A stretch of DNA of 64,000 bases from Sphingomonas sp. (GTDB lineage Bacteria; Pseudomonadota; Alphaproteobacteria; Sphingomonadales; Sphingomonadaceae): the NCBI GenBank assembly GCA_017849555.1, contig JAFIGU010000095.1, positions 38,942-102,941 on the forward strand, read 5' to 3'. Every line of letters begins with the position of its first letter. Position 1 is the stretch's first letter. Of the stretch, positions 27,527 to 36,423 are shown one piece after another. The translations under genes and the position numbers were made by a program. Under the pieces are notes generated by a model that made no database searches, had not been told where the DNA came from, and saw only the letters and a list, made by a program, of their open reading frames with translations.

Positions 27527-30292
27527 ATGCCGCATCTCTACCTCGTCGATGGCTCGGGCTATATCTTCCGCGCCTATCACGTCCTGCCCAAGCTCACCAA
27601 CCAGCACGGCGAACCGGCCGGGGCGGTCTATGGCTACACCACGATGCTGTGGAAACTCGCCAAGGAACTCCACGAGGCCGACGGGCCGACGCATCTCGCG
27701 GTGATCCTCGACGCGGCCGAGCATACCTTCCGCAACGAGATGTACGATCAGTATAAGGCGCACCGCCCGCCCGCGCCCGAGGATCTCGTCCCGCAATTCC
27801 CGATGATCCGCGACGCGACCCGCGCCTTCTCGCTGCCGTGCATCGAGGAAGCCGGGTGGGAGGCGGACGATCTGATCGCGTCTTATGCCAAGGCGGCGCT
27901 GGCGCAGGGCTGGCAGGTGACGGTGATCAGTTCCGACAAGGATCTGATGCAGCTTTTGACCGAGCCCGGCATCGACATGCTCGATACGATGCGCGACCGG
28001 CGGATGGGGCCGGAGGCGGTGGTCGAGAAATTCGGCGTCGGCCCCGAGAAATTGGGCGAGGTGCTCGCGCTGATGGGCGATGCGGTCGACAATGTCCCCG
28101 GCGTCCCCGGGGTCGGCCCCAAGACCGCGGCCAAGCTCATCAACGAATATGGCGACGTCGAGGCCGTGCTCGCCGCCGCGCCCGGGATGAAACCGGGCAA
28201 GTTGCGCGAAAATCTGATCGCCAATGCCGAGATGGCACGGCTGAGCCGCAAGCTGGTCGAGCTGGCGAGCGACGTGCCCTTGCCCCAGCCGCTCGAGGAA
28301 ATGGCGCTCGACGGCATCCCCGAGGCGCCGCTGCGCGCATTCCTGGAGCATCACGGCTTCAAGTCGCTGCTCGCCAAATTGGGGCAGGTGGCCGATGCCC
28401 CGGCACCGACCCCCGTTTCGCCGACCGCGCTGCCGCAGGCGGAAGAGCCGCCGTGCGACCACGACAGCTACGCCACCGTCACCGACGAGGCCGCGCTCGA
28501 TCGCTGGATCGCCGAGGCGCGGCACCAGGGTTATGTCGCGATCGACACCGAGACGACCGGCAAGGACCCGATGCTCGCCGAGCTGGTCGGGGTCAGCCTC
28601 GCGCTCGCGCCCAACCGCGCCTGCTATATCCCGCTCGCGCACGGCGGGACCGACATGTTCGCCGAAAAGCCGGTGCAGCTCAACCGCGACGCCGCGCTCG
28701 CCAAGCTGCGCCCGCTGCTCGAAGACCCCGGGGTGCTCAAGATCGGGCACAATCTCAAATACGACCTGATCATCCTCGCCCGCGTCGGGGTCGATGTCGC
28801 GCCTTATGACGATTCGATCGTGATGAGCTTCGATCTCGATGCCGGGCTCCACGGCCACGGGATGGACGAGCTCGCCGCGACCCACCTGTCGCATTCGTGC
28901 ATCGCGTATAAGGATGTCGTCGGGACCGGGAAGAAGCAGCTCGGCTTCCACGAGGTCGATCTCAGGACCGCGACCCGCTACGCCGCCGAGGATGCCGATG
29001 TGACGCTGCGGCTGTGGCGGCGCTTCCGCGCGCGGCTCCCGGTCGAGGGATCGACGCGTATCTACGAGATGGTCGATCGCCCGCTCGTCGCGGTGATCGC
29101 GCGGATGGAGCGCCACGGGATCAAGGTCGATCGCGAGCGGCTCGCGCAATTGAGCCGCGGCTTCGATACCGAGATCGCCGCGCTCGAAACCGTGATCCAC
29201 GGCCTCGCCGGCGGCCCGTTCACGATCGGCAGCCCCAAGCAACTGGGCGACGTCTTGTTCGAGCGGATGGGGATCAAGGGCGGGCGCAAGGGCAAGTCGG
29301 GGGTCTATTCGACCGACGTCAACGAGCTCGAGCGGATCGCCGCGTCGCACGAATCCCCCGGCGCCGAGATCGCGATGCGCGTGCTCGACTGGCGCCAGCT
29401 GACCAAGCTCAAGAACACCTATACCGATACGCTGCAGGAACAGATCAACCCCGCCACCGGGCGCGTCCACACCAGCTACAGCCTCACCGGCGCGCAGACC
29501 GGGCGGCTCTCCTCGACCGATCCCAACCTCCAGAACATCCCGATCCGCACCGAGACCGGGCGGCAGATCCGCGACGCCTTCGTCGCCGAGCCGGGCAATG
29601 TCATCCTCGCGGCGGATTATTCGCAGATCGAATTGCGCCTCGCCGCGCATATGGCCGACGTTCCCGCGTTGAAGGAGGCGTTCGCGCGCGGCGACGACAT
29701 CCACTCGCTCACCGCGCAGGAATTGTTCGGCGAATTGAACCGCGACACTCGCGCGCGCGCCAAGACGATCAACTTCGCGATCCTCTACGGGATCAGCCGC
29801 TGGGGGCTCGCCGGCCGGCTGGCGGTGACCCCCGACGAGGCGCAGGCGATGATCGACCGCTATTTCGAGCGTTTCCCCGGGATCAGCCGCTATATCGCCG
29901 ACACGCTGACCCATGCGCGCGACAATGGCTTCACCGAGACCTTGTTCGGCCGCAAGACGCATTTCCCGCGGCTCAAATCGAAGATCCAGCACGAGCGGCA
30001 GGGCGCCGAGCGCGCCGCGATCAACGCGCCGATCCAAGGCACCTCGGCCGATATCATCAAGCGCGCGATGGCGCGGATGGAACCCGCGCTGGCCGAAGCG
30101 GGTCTTGCCGGCACACGGATGCTGCTCCAGGTGCATGACGAACTGGTGTTCGAGGTGCCGCAAGCCGAGGTCGATGCCGCGCGCGTCGTGATCGAGCGCG
30201 TGATGGCCACTGCCGCCGAGCCGGCGGTGAAGCTCGACGTGCCGCTGGCGGTGGAGATCGGCGTGGGCGAAAGCTGGGGGGCGGCGCATTGA
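27527..30292 (+). CDS. polA: DNA polymerase I
   Basis: Repair and Okazaki-maturation polymerase of 921 residues. The ATG at 27527 gives MPHLYLVDGSGYIFRAYH, the family N-terminus. Three domains are present in order: 5'-3' exonuclease (to about residue 290, with EADDLIAS and AVDNVPGVPGVGPKTA), 3'-5' exonuclease with the DxE pair in YVAIDTETTG (about 365), and polymerase with motif A ILAADYSQIELRLAAH, motif B RRAKTINFAILYG-like, and motif C LLQVHDELVFEV. The proofreading Asp and Glu are intact. A ten-pair hairpin lies 12 bases after the stop. Confidence 0.97.
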   Translation: MPHLYLVDGSGYIFRAYHVLPKLTNQHGEPAGAVYGYTTMLWKLAKELHEADGPTHLAVILDAAEHTFRNEMYDQYKAHRPPAPEDLVPQFPMIRDATRAFSLPCIEEAGWEADDLIASYAKAALAQGWQVTVISSDKDLMQLLTEPGIDMLDTMRDRRMGPEAVVEKFGVGPEKLGEVLALMGDAVDNVPGVPGVGPKTAAKLINEYGDVEAVLAAAPGMKPGKLRENLIANAEMARLSRKLVELASDVPLPQPLEEMALDGIPEAPLRAFLEHHGFKSLLAKLGQVADAPAPTPVSPTALPQAEEPPCDHDSYATVTDEAALDRWIAEARHQGYVAIDTETTGKDPMLAELVGVSLALAPNRACYIPLAHGGTDMFAEKPVQLNRDAALAKLRPLLEDPGVLKIGHNLKYDLIILARVGVDVAPYDDSIVMSFDLDAGLHGHGMDELAATHLSHSCIAYKDVVGTGKKQLGFHEVDLRTATRYAAEDADVTLRLWRRFRARLPVEGSTRIYEMVDRPLVAVIARMERHGIKVDRERLAQLSRGFDTEIAALETVIHGLAGGPFTIGSPKQLGDVLFERMGIKGGRKGKSGVYSTDVNELERIAASHESPGAEIAMRVLDWRQLTKLKNTYTDTLQEQINPATGRVHTSYSLTGAQTGRLSSTDPNLQNIPIRTETGRQIRDAFVAEPGNVILAADYSQIELRLAAHMADVPALKEAFARGDDIHSLTAQELFGELNRDTRARAKTINFAILYGISRWGLAGRLAVTPDEAQAMIDRYFERFPGISRYIADTLTHARDNGFTETLFGRKTHFPRLKSKIQHERQGAERAAINAPIQGTSADIIKRAMARMEPALAEAGLAGTRMLLQVHDELVFEVPQAEVDAARVVIERVMATAAEPAVKLDVPLAVEIGVGESWGAAH

Positions 30293-30303
30293 CGGATCGT
30301 TCG

Positions 30304-30326
30304 GAAATGCCCCAGCGGGGCATTTC
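30304..30326 (+). terminator. Candidate terminator or hairpin after polA
   Basis: GAAATGCCCC-AGC-GGGGCATTTC: ten perfect pairs with a three-base loop, between polA and the flippase gene. No T run follows; it may act as a bidirectional hairpin. Confidence 0.55.
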
Positions 30327-30374
30327 GTGCGGCGCCGGCCCGCGAAAATACCTCAGGCGTCGGGAGCGCCAGCG

Positions 30375-31892
30375 ATGAGCGAAACCGCGGAGGATATTGC
30401 CACGCTCGCCAAGGGCGGCCGCACCAATGTCGCAGGGTTCATCCTGCGGCTGGCGGCGCGCATCCCGTTCCTGTTCATCGCCGGACGGCTCTACGGCCCC
30501 GATCTCGTCGGGCGGTTCGCGATCGCCGTGGTGGTGGTCGAGCTGGCGGCGCTGGTCTCGACGCTCGGGCTGAAACGCGGGCTGGCGCAGGCGCTCGCCA
30601 CCACCGATCGCCCGCATGTCCATGTCGTATGGGACGCGCTCGTCCTCGGCGGCATCCTCAGCCTCGCCGCGAGCACGGTGCTGTGGATCTTCCCCGAGGT
30701 GATGTATCCCAACAGCTATGTCACCGGGCTCGATCGCTATCTGCCGCTGATCATCCTCGCGATCGCCTGGTCCGACATCAGCCTCGCCGCGCTCGCCTAT
30801 CGCCTCAACGTCCGCGCCGCGGTGACCGCGCGCGCGGTGGTCGAGCCGTGGACGATCTCGATCACCGCCTGGATCTTCTCGTTCATCACGACGCGCGACG
30901 GGCTGGTGCTGGCCTATGTCTCGTCGATGCTCGCCGCGCTGACCGCCAGCCTCGTGCCGTTCCTGCGCAGCTACGGTCTCCCCCACGGCTGGTCGCCGCA
31001 TTTGCGCGAATTGTTCGCGCTCGCGCGCCGCAACGCCCCGCTCGCCGGCGCCGACGCGCTCGAATGGGGGACGCGCAACGTCGACCGTTTCATCCTCGGG
31101 GTGATGTTCGCGCCCAAGATCGTCGGCATCTATTATATGGCGCAGCAGGTCGCCTCGCTGCCGCAGAAGCTCAAGACCTCGTTCGATCCGATCCTCGGGC
31201 CGGTCATCACCCGCAACCTCGCCACCGGCAACCGGGCCGCGATCGCCGATCAGGTGCGGCAGGTGGCGTTCTGGATCATCGCCGCACAGGGCTGCCTCGC
31301 GCTGATGGGGTCGATCCCCGGCGAGGCGGTGATGGGGACGGTGGGGCCGCAATTCGTCGCCGGCACCGCGGCGCTCGCCTTCCTGCTCACCGCCGAGGTG
31401 CTCGCCTCGACCGGGGCGGTGTGCGAATCCGCGCTCGTCTATGTCGCGCGCCACCGCAATCTCGCGATCTCCGCCGCGATGCTGCTGTTCCAGGTGGTGC
31501 TGAGCTTCGCGCTGATCCTCACGATGCGCGCGCTGGGCTGGCCGGTCGAATATCAGGCGGCGGGGCCGGCGGTGGCGCTGATGACCAGCGTCGCGCTGAC
31601 CTCGGTGATCAAGGCGCGGCTGCTCGGGCACCTGCTGCAGGCATCGGTCTCGCCGTTGCGCTGGCCGCTGCTGTGGGCGGCGGCGGCGGCGATCGTCGTC
31701 GGGGGCGCCTTCGCCGCGCTGCCGCATGAATATGAATGGGCCGAGGTGATCATCGGCATCCCCGCGATCGCCGCGACCTATCTGTTCATCCTGTGGCGCT
31801 GGGCGTTCGGCCCCGACGACCGCGCCTTGTTCAGCCGCATGCCGCGCGCGGACGAGGCGACCCTGCCCCACGTCGGCGCGACGACGCGCTGA
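30375..31892 (+). CDS. Oligosaccharide flippase family protein (Wzx/MVF-like)
   Basis: Polytopic inner-membrane protein of 505 residues with about 12 to 14 helices, of the polysaccharide-exporter (MATE/MVF) superfamily. It starts at the ATG at 30375 (MSETAEDIATLAKGGRTNVAGF), and the first helix is FILRLAARIPFLFIAGRLYGP, where RLYGPDLVGRF is the typical element after helix 1. Codon use and GC content are those of the core genes, unlike the neighbouring polysaccharide locus, so it is probably the older resident exporter. A second flippase, wzx at 38253-39749, lies inside the locus. Its glycolipid substrate is unknown. Confidence 0.82.
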   Translation: MSETAEDIATLAKGGRTNVAGFILRLAARIPFLFIAGRLYGPDLVGRFAIAVVVVELAALVSTLGLKRGLAQALATTDRPHVHVVWDALVLGGILSLAASTVLWIFPEVMYPNSYVTGLDRYLPLIILAIAWSDISLAALAYRLNVRAAVTARAVVEPWTISITAWIFSFITTRDGLVLAYVSSMLAALTASLVPFLRSYGLPHGWSPHLRELFALARRNAPLAGADALEWGTRNVDRFILGVMFAPKIVGIYYMAQQVASLPQKLKTSFDPILGPVITRNLATGNRAAIADQVRQVAFWIIAAQGCLALMGSIPGEAVMGTVGPQFVAGTAALAFLLTAEVLASTGAVCESALVYVARHRNLAISAAMLLFQVVLSFALILTMRALGWPVEYQAAGPAVALMTSVALTSVIKARLLGHLLQASVSPLRWPLLWAAAAAIVVGGAFAALPHEYEWAEVIIGIPAIAATYLFILWRWAFGPDDRALFSRMPRADEATLPHVGATTR

Positions 31893-31912
31893 GTCGCCAT
31901 ACGTGGTGCTAA

Positions 31913-31948
31913 CCGGCGCAAGGCCGGCGTGGAGCCCGCCTCCGCGGG
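31913..31948. terminator. Tandem small hairpins between convergent genes
   Basis: CCGGC-GCAAG-GCCGG followed by CCCGC-CTCC-GCGGG, each with five pairs, in the 110-base gap between the flippase and the leftward glycosyltransferase. They mark the point where core-like GC content changes to the A+T-richer locus. A shared terminator role is plausible but unproven. Confidence 0.4.
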
Positions 31949-32002
31949 AAGATCCAAGGTCGCCTCGTCGGTCGAAAGCTTCGTACGCAACGGGTGGCTC
32001 GG

Positions 32003-33163
32003 TTAACCGTGCGCGGTATCGGGCAGGAGCACGTCCAAATATTGGCGAGTGATCGCGCTCCAACGATAACGTTCTCGCAACCGCTCTCGCGCTTCAGGCG
32101 TTATCAGGCCTGATTGGGGGGACCGGATCAGCTGGCTTAGCTCTTCGACCGAGCTAAAATACGCTCCCTCATCATCGAGAGTCGCTCGATTGAAGACACA
32201 ATCGAACGCGAGAATCCGATCTGAGTGGAAGATCGCCTCAACCAGGGATGGATTCGTCCCGCCGACGCTATGTCCGTGGACATAGACTGCCGAGCCCGAA
32301 CGGATCACTGCCAGAGCCGCTTGATCATATACCGGCGGGCGCAAGACGAATCCCGGCGTTCCATGATATTCATCGAATAGAGAACGGCCATATTCCGTAG
32401 AATTCCAATTACCGACAAACGTAATTCGTGCTTTCTCCATGCAAGCTGCCTTCAGGATCATCGCAGCATTATTTTCCGGCTCTACGCGCGCGATTGCTAG
32501 AAGATAACCATTCGAGTCCGCTCCGACCCCCTCCTGAAGCCTTACTTGATCTGCACCATAGGCAATCATAACGGGGTTTACGCCATAAATTTTCCGAACC
32601 ATTGGCACCAATGCGTCGTTGTCGGCAATTATTGCGTCAGAATATCGAATCGCTAAAGACTCGAGCGCCTTCAGCAAAGCCCGAGCCAAGGGACCAAATT
32701 TGTCACGGCGCCATTCTAGCCCGTCGATATTCGTAACAATCCGATGTCGCCGCCTCACCAGCCTAATGAAAGGCAACAACCATGCTGCCGAGGTACCTAA
32801 AAGAAGAATGCAATTATGCTGCCGCGCAAGGGACGCATGAAAGAGCTGCAGCGCATCGTGAAGCAGGCTTTGAGCGCCTCCCGCCGAAAATGGCAGCCAT
32901 GCGCGACGATGCCCGGCAAATCGGCCCGACCGTTCCGCCCGCGTATAAGCGGATCGCTGACCATAAAGCGTCAACTCCACGCTCTTGGCGTCGACGTGAT
33001 ACGCCAATTGCTCCGCAAGTGTCTCGAAGCCTCCGTAACGTGCCGGAACCCCGCGCGTGCCCACCACAGCAACCCTAGCTTCGGGAAGCGTTGAGGGAAT
33101 CTGCGAAGAAGACGAACGTGCTGTGGATTCGGACCGCAACGAACTTGCTGACTGTGCCGACAT
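32003..33163 (-). CDS. GT4-type glycosyltransferase with DUF1972 N-terminus
   Basis: Glycosyltransferase of 386 residues. The signature VAVVGTRGVPARYGGFETLAEQL at about residue 31 defines the DUF1972 group, many of whose members are rhamnosyltransferases of capsule and O-antigen loci (Cps2T/WchF type). The C-terminal GT-B domain has the donor-site stretch PPVYDQAALAVIRSGSAVYVHGHSVGGTNPSLVEA, including the acidic residue of the EX7E-like region. It acts on the cytoplasmic face on a lipid-linked acceptor. Last gene of the leftward locus; its ATG shares one base with the preceding GT2 stop (TAATG). Sugar donor not predictable. Confidence 0.85.
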   Translation of the reverse strand: MSAQSASSLRSESTARSSSSQIPSTLPEARVAVVGTRGVPARYGGFETLAEQLAYHVDAKSVELTLYGQRSAYTRAERSGRFAGHRRAWLPFSAGGAQSLLHDALQLFHASLARQHNCILLLGTSAAWLLPFIRLVRRRHRIVTNIDGLEWRRDKFGPLARALLKALESLAIRYSDAIIADNDALVPMVRKIYGVNPVMIAYGADQVRLQEGVGADSNGYLLAIARVEPENNAAMILKAACMEKARITFVGNWNSTEYGRSLFDEYHGTPGFVLRPPVYDQAALAVIRSGSAVYVHGHSVGGTNPSLVEAIFHSDRILAFDCVFNRATLDDEGAYFSSVEELSQLIRSPQSGLITPEARERLRERYRWSAITRQYLDVLLPDTAHG

Positions 33164-34143
33164 TATCGACCTTTCGACCGATTTTCACTATTTTTCAAAG
33201 TCTTACCTCGCCATAGCACGCGCTTCAGTTGCACAATCGCCATCAGTCGATGGCCGATAGTGTGGCCTCGCCGGGCCATTACTAAACCAAGCCTCCATGC
33301 AAGCGGCCCTCTCCCCGGGAGAATAGGAGTAGGATTGGTGATCCGCGCCGCTCGTGCGATACAGCAAAAATCTTCGACGAAAGCGGAAGTCTGTATCCCG
33401 ATAGTCCGGGAAAGCCGGATGCCGCGCTTGATGTAATCGCCCATCGAACGTTTACGTGCCGCCCCCAAAATATTCATTTCATGCTGGCGATACAGACCAA
33501 GCTGCTCAGAAATATAAACAATCTTTCCGGCGTGGGCGGCAACAAGCACCAGCGCCCAATCATGCATTGCATAGTAACGCGGGCGAAGGCAGCTCAACGC
33601 GATATCGAGCAATGGCTTCGTTATCGCGACAGTATGTCCGATCACCGGGTTCGCGATCAGGAGACGATCCGTTGCGAGGTCCTGCGGTAGGGCGAACGGT
33701 CGTCCCTCGTAAAAGCTCTGCCGAAGCGGCTGAAGTGCTGCATCGCATATCTGCACGTCATGGAAGACCAACAGGCGATCCTCGCCTTCCCGCCGCCCGC
33801 GGTTAAGACAGTCAAGCATCCGCTCGGTCTTATTCGGGAGCCAGATGTCATCCTGATCACTTAGAAAAATCGTGTCATCTGCTCCGCACTGCGGCGCGAT
33901 CTGAGCGAAGGCATGAAAGAAGGACAAGGTGACCCCCGGCGCGCAGGACACCATCCTTACATCCAGCTTCGGCCAGCGCGACGTCAACTCTCCCAGAAGT
34001 TCCCGCGTGCCGTCGGAAGAGGCGAAATCGAACAGATGCACGACATCGATCGAGCGATTCTGATTCATGATGGAGGCCAACTGAGCCTCCAGGAACCGAA
34101 CGCCATTGTGCGTGCAAATGATGACCCGAATCATAACCGCCAT
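33163..34143 (-). CDS. GT2-family glycosyltransferase
   Basis: Cytoplasmic or membrane-associated GT-A glycosyltransferase of 326 residues. The N-terminus IRVIICTHNGVRFLEAQLASI is the nucleotide-sugar-binding strand, and TIFLSDQDDIWLPNKTERML carries the metal-binding DxD-type motif in the SDQDDIW form common among rhamnosyl- and related transferases. A C-terminal hydrophobic patch (IGHRLMAIVQLKRVLW) may attach it to the membrane. It is linked to the following GT gene by a TAATG overlap and separated from the methyltransferase gene by 52 bases. Donor and linkage unknown. Confidence 0.85.
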   Translation of the reverse strand: MAVMIRVIICTHNGVRFLEAQLASIMNQNRSIDVVHLFDFASSDGTRELLGELTSRWPKLDVRMVSCAPGVTLSFFHAFAQIAPQCGADDTIFLSDQDDIWLPNKTERMLDCLNRGRREGEDRLLVFHDVQICDAALQPLRQSFYEGRPFALPQDLATDRLLIANPVIGHTVAITKPLLDIALSCLRPRYYAMHDWALVLVAAHAGKIVYISEQLGLYRQHEMNILGAARKRSMGDYIKRGIRLSRTIGIQTSAFVEDFCCIARAARITNPTPILPGRGPLAWRLGLVMARRGHTIGHRLMAIVQLKRVLWRGKTLKNSENRSKGR

Positions 34144-34195
34144 CTAGCCCGGCAAAGAAACCATTTCGAGTGGCTCGCACCGGAGTGCCGATCAA

Positions 34196-35434
34196 TCACG
34201 ATCTAGGCGGCACGAGCTCCAACTCGGGCAACGGGAACAGCAACGTGAAATCGGCTAACCGTTCCGACTTAATGAAAAAGTCTCGGAAATGCCACGGAAG
34301 AACGAGGAGGTAATCTGGTTTCTGACGCAACAGATCATCCTGCGGCACGATCGGAATCCAAGTACCGGGAGTCACACAGCCATATTTATCAGGATTGACC
34401 TCGCCAATTGCGGTGATGAGGTCGGCCCCCAGTCCGCAATATTGCAAGAGGACGTTACCCTTTGTGGAGGCACCGAGGGCCGCGACCACCTTTCCTTCAT
34501 CGCGCGCGGCCTTGACGAAGGCGACCAATTCAGATCGAAGCCGTTCCGTCCGACGCGCGAATTCGCGATACACTTCTAGCGAAGGGATTCCGCCGCTCTC
34601 CTCCTGCTCCAGCAATTCAGCGGCAACGGGCGACTGGCTAGCGCCGCCCGTCTTACCGACAGTAACAGAGAAGCTTCCACCGTTAACATCATTGAACTCG
34701 ACATCCCGGATAACGAGGCCGGCCCGCTCGGCCATCCAGTTAATCTGCGCAAGGGCATAGAATTCAATATGTTCGTGACACACCGTGTCATAGGAATTAC
34801 GAGCCAGCATCGTCGGCAGGTAACTCTGCTCGAACACCCAGATCCCATCATCCTCGAGAATTCCCGCGACTTCGCGCATGAATGCGAGCGGATCTTCGAG
34901 ATCATAGAACATGGAGAAAGACGTCACGACCCGCGCTTTCCGGCCAGGGAAACGCTCCCCGATCAAACGGGCCGTGAAGAAATCCGGAACGATATTGACG
35001 TCTTCCGGGTAATATTTTCTGAACTTCTCTGCAGTTGGGTCAACCCCCACAAGAGTGAGGCCGGCCCCCTTGTAGAATCCTAGCGTCGTTCCGTCATTGC
35101 TCCCAATATCGACCACAAGATCACCGGGTTTCAAGAGATTCAACGCCCTAATACGGCCCACCTTATTTCGAAGATGCTCGACCATGCTTTGATTCAAGCC
35201 AGATCGGTATCCGTAGTTTTCACCGTACATTTCACCGAGATCGTAGCTGCGATCGAGCTGGACCAAACCGCAAGCATCGCTGCCAGTACATTTTACAAGC
35301 AGAAGCGGGCCTTCAGTGAGATCAGGATCAGGCGCGTGCGGGAACGTGCCAGTGAGCTTCTGGATTCCGAGATCGAGAATCTCCACCAAATTGTCGTTCC
35401 CGCAGATTCGGCAGGCCTTAATCGGGTCAGTCAC
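34196..35434 (-). CDS. TylCIII-like sugar C-methyltransferase (SAM-dependent)
   Basis: A 412-residue protein with the three-part layout of NDP-sugar C-methyltransferases. The zinc-binding N-terminus has CRICGNDNLVEILDLG and KCTGSDACGLVQLD. The middle is a class I SAM fold, with GDLVVDIGSNDGTTLGFY at about residue 105-122. The C-terminal domain includes VVAALGASTKGNVLLQYCG and FKSERLADFTLLFPLPELE-type ending. Relatives such as TylCIII methylate C-3 of 4-keto-6-deoxy sugars. Its GTG start overlaps the stop of the GMD-like gene by four bases, so the pair is translationally coupled. That suggests the methyl group goes onto a GDP-4-keto-6-deoxyhexose; this is inference. Confidence 0.82.
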   Translation of the reverse strand: MTDPIKACRICGNDNLVEILDLGIQKLTGTFPHAPDPDLTEGPLLLVKCTGSDACGLVQLDRSYDLGEMYGENYGYRSGLNQSMVEHLRNKVGRIRALNLLKPGDLVVDIGSNDGTTLGFYKGAGLTLVGVDPTAEKFRKYYPEDVNIVPDFFTARLIGERFPGRKARVVTSFSMFYDLEDPLAFMREVAGILEDDGIWVFEQSYLPTMLARNSYDTVCHEHIEFYALAQINWMAERAGLVIRDVEFNDVNGGSFSVTVGKTGGASQSPVAAELLEQEESGGIPSLEVYREFARRTERLRSELVAFVKAARDEGKVVAALGASTKGNVLLQYCGLGADLITAIGEVNPDKYGCVTPGTWIPIVPQDDLLRQKPDYLLVLPWHFRDFFIKSERLADFTLLFPLPELELVPPRS

Positions 35435-36423
35435 GCGGTATATCCTCTGTTCGCTGACGCCGACTGCATAGTCTGCAGATCGACGTCCACCATTTCCTTG
35501 ATCATTTCTTCGAAGGTAACGCTCGGCGCCCAGCCAAGCTGCTCTCTCGCCAGCGCGGAATCTCCGACCAATTCAGTACTGTCCGGCGAGCGCCGTAGCG
35601 TCGGGTCCGAACTCACGTATCGGCGCCAATCCAATCCGACGTGATCAAACGCGATCTTGCATAGGTCGGCGACAGAATGAGTCTGCCCCGTCGCAATGAC
35701 ATAATCGGACGGCTGCTCCGACTGCAACATCAACCACATAGCGCGAACCACATCGCGAGCATGCCCCCAGTCCCGCCGCGCGTCGAGGTCTCCGAGGACC
35801 AGATCTTCAGCCATCCCGCTACGAATCGCGGCGGCGGCGCGAGTGATTTTCCGCGTGACGAAATCAGCCGATCTGCGTGGACTTTCGTGGTTGAATAGAA
35901 TGGCTGAGCACGCAAAAGCCCCATGTTGTAAACGCGATATTCCAACCATATTGTGCGCAAACAGCTTCGCCGCTCCATAGGGACTGCGCGGCGAGAATGG
36001 GGTTGCTTCGTTCTGGGGACTTGCACGCGTCGCCCCAAACATCTCGCTGCTCGACGCCTGACAGAAACGGCTACGTACACCGCTGCCCTGTATTGCGTCC
36101 AACATTCTAGCGACAGCGAGGCCATTAACGTCACCTATCGCAACCGGCTGATCGTACATACCGGAGCCGGTCGAAAATGCCGCAAAGTTATAAATCTCGT
36201 CCGGCTTCGCTCGACCGATCAGGGCTGCGATCGCCTCGGCGTCGAGCAGGTCGATCTCGACCAGCTCAATCGCCTCTCGGCGCCGGCTTGCCAAACATCG
36301 CCGCGCGCGGTCCGGATCCCGGGATGAACCGATGACGCGATACCCTTTGGCGCAAAGCAGCTCCGCCATATAGGAACCATCCTGTCCCGATATGCCGAAA
36401 ATAAGCGCGGTTCGGCTCTTCAC
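35431..36423 (-). CDS. Divergent GDP-mannose 4,6-dehydratase-family protein
   Basis: Extended SDR of 330 residues with a GTG start overlapping the upstream glycosyltransferase by four bases. The cofactor turn SGQDGSYMAELLCAKGYRV and the segment [30 protein letters not shown] put it in the GMD family. The catalytic set is SSSE (Thr of canonical GMD replaced by Ser at 125; Glu127) and YGAAK (Tyr149, Lys153). The canonical [12 protein letters not shown] is NFAAFSTGSGMY here, a change at the substrate pocket. So it may act on a different GDP-sugar or on the product of the canonical gmd at 39768-40844. Coupled to the C-methyltransferase gene. Confidence 0.8.
   Translation of the reverse strand: MKSRTALIFGISGQDGSYMAELLCAKGYRVIGSSRDPDRARRCLASRRREAIELVEIDLLDAEAIAALIGRAKPDEIYNFAAFSTGSGMYDQPVAIGDVNGLAVARMLDAIQGSGVRSRFCQASSSEMFGATRASPQNEATPFSPRSPYGAAKLFAHNMVGISRLQHGAFACSAILFNHESPRRSADFVTRKITRAAAAIRSGMAEDLVLGDLDARRDWGHARDVVRAMWLMLQSEQPSDYVIATGQTHSVADLCKIAFDHVGLDWRRYVSSDPTLRRSPDSTELVGDSALAREQLGWAPSVTFEEMIKEMVDVDLQTMQSASANRGYTA

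Noticed and set aside
27398-30289. A 963-codon open frame antisense to polA
   Set aside because: It mirrors polA in a GC-rich genome where third-position bias keeps antisense frames open; its translation is Arg/Asp/His-rich low-complexity with no family signature.
32000-32009. CGGTTAACCG palindrome at the end of the GT4 gene as a CtrA-like or operator site
   Set aside because: It covers the stop codon at the far end of an operon, away from any promoter, and is only ten bases.
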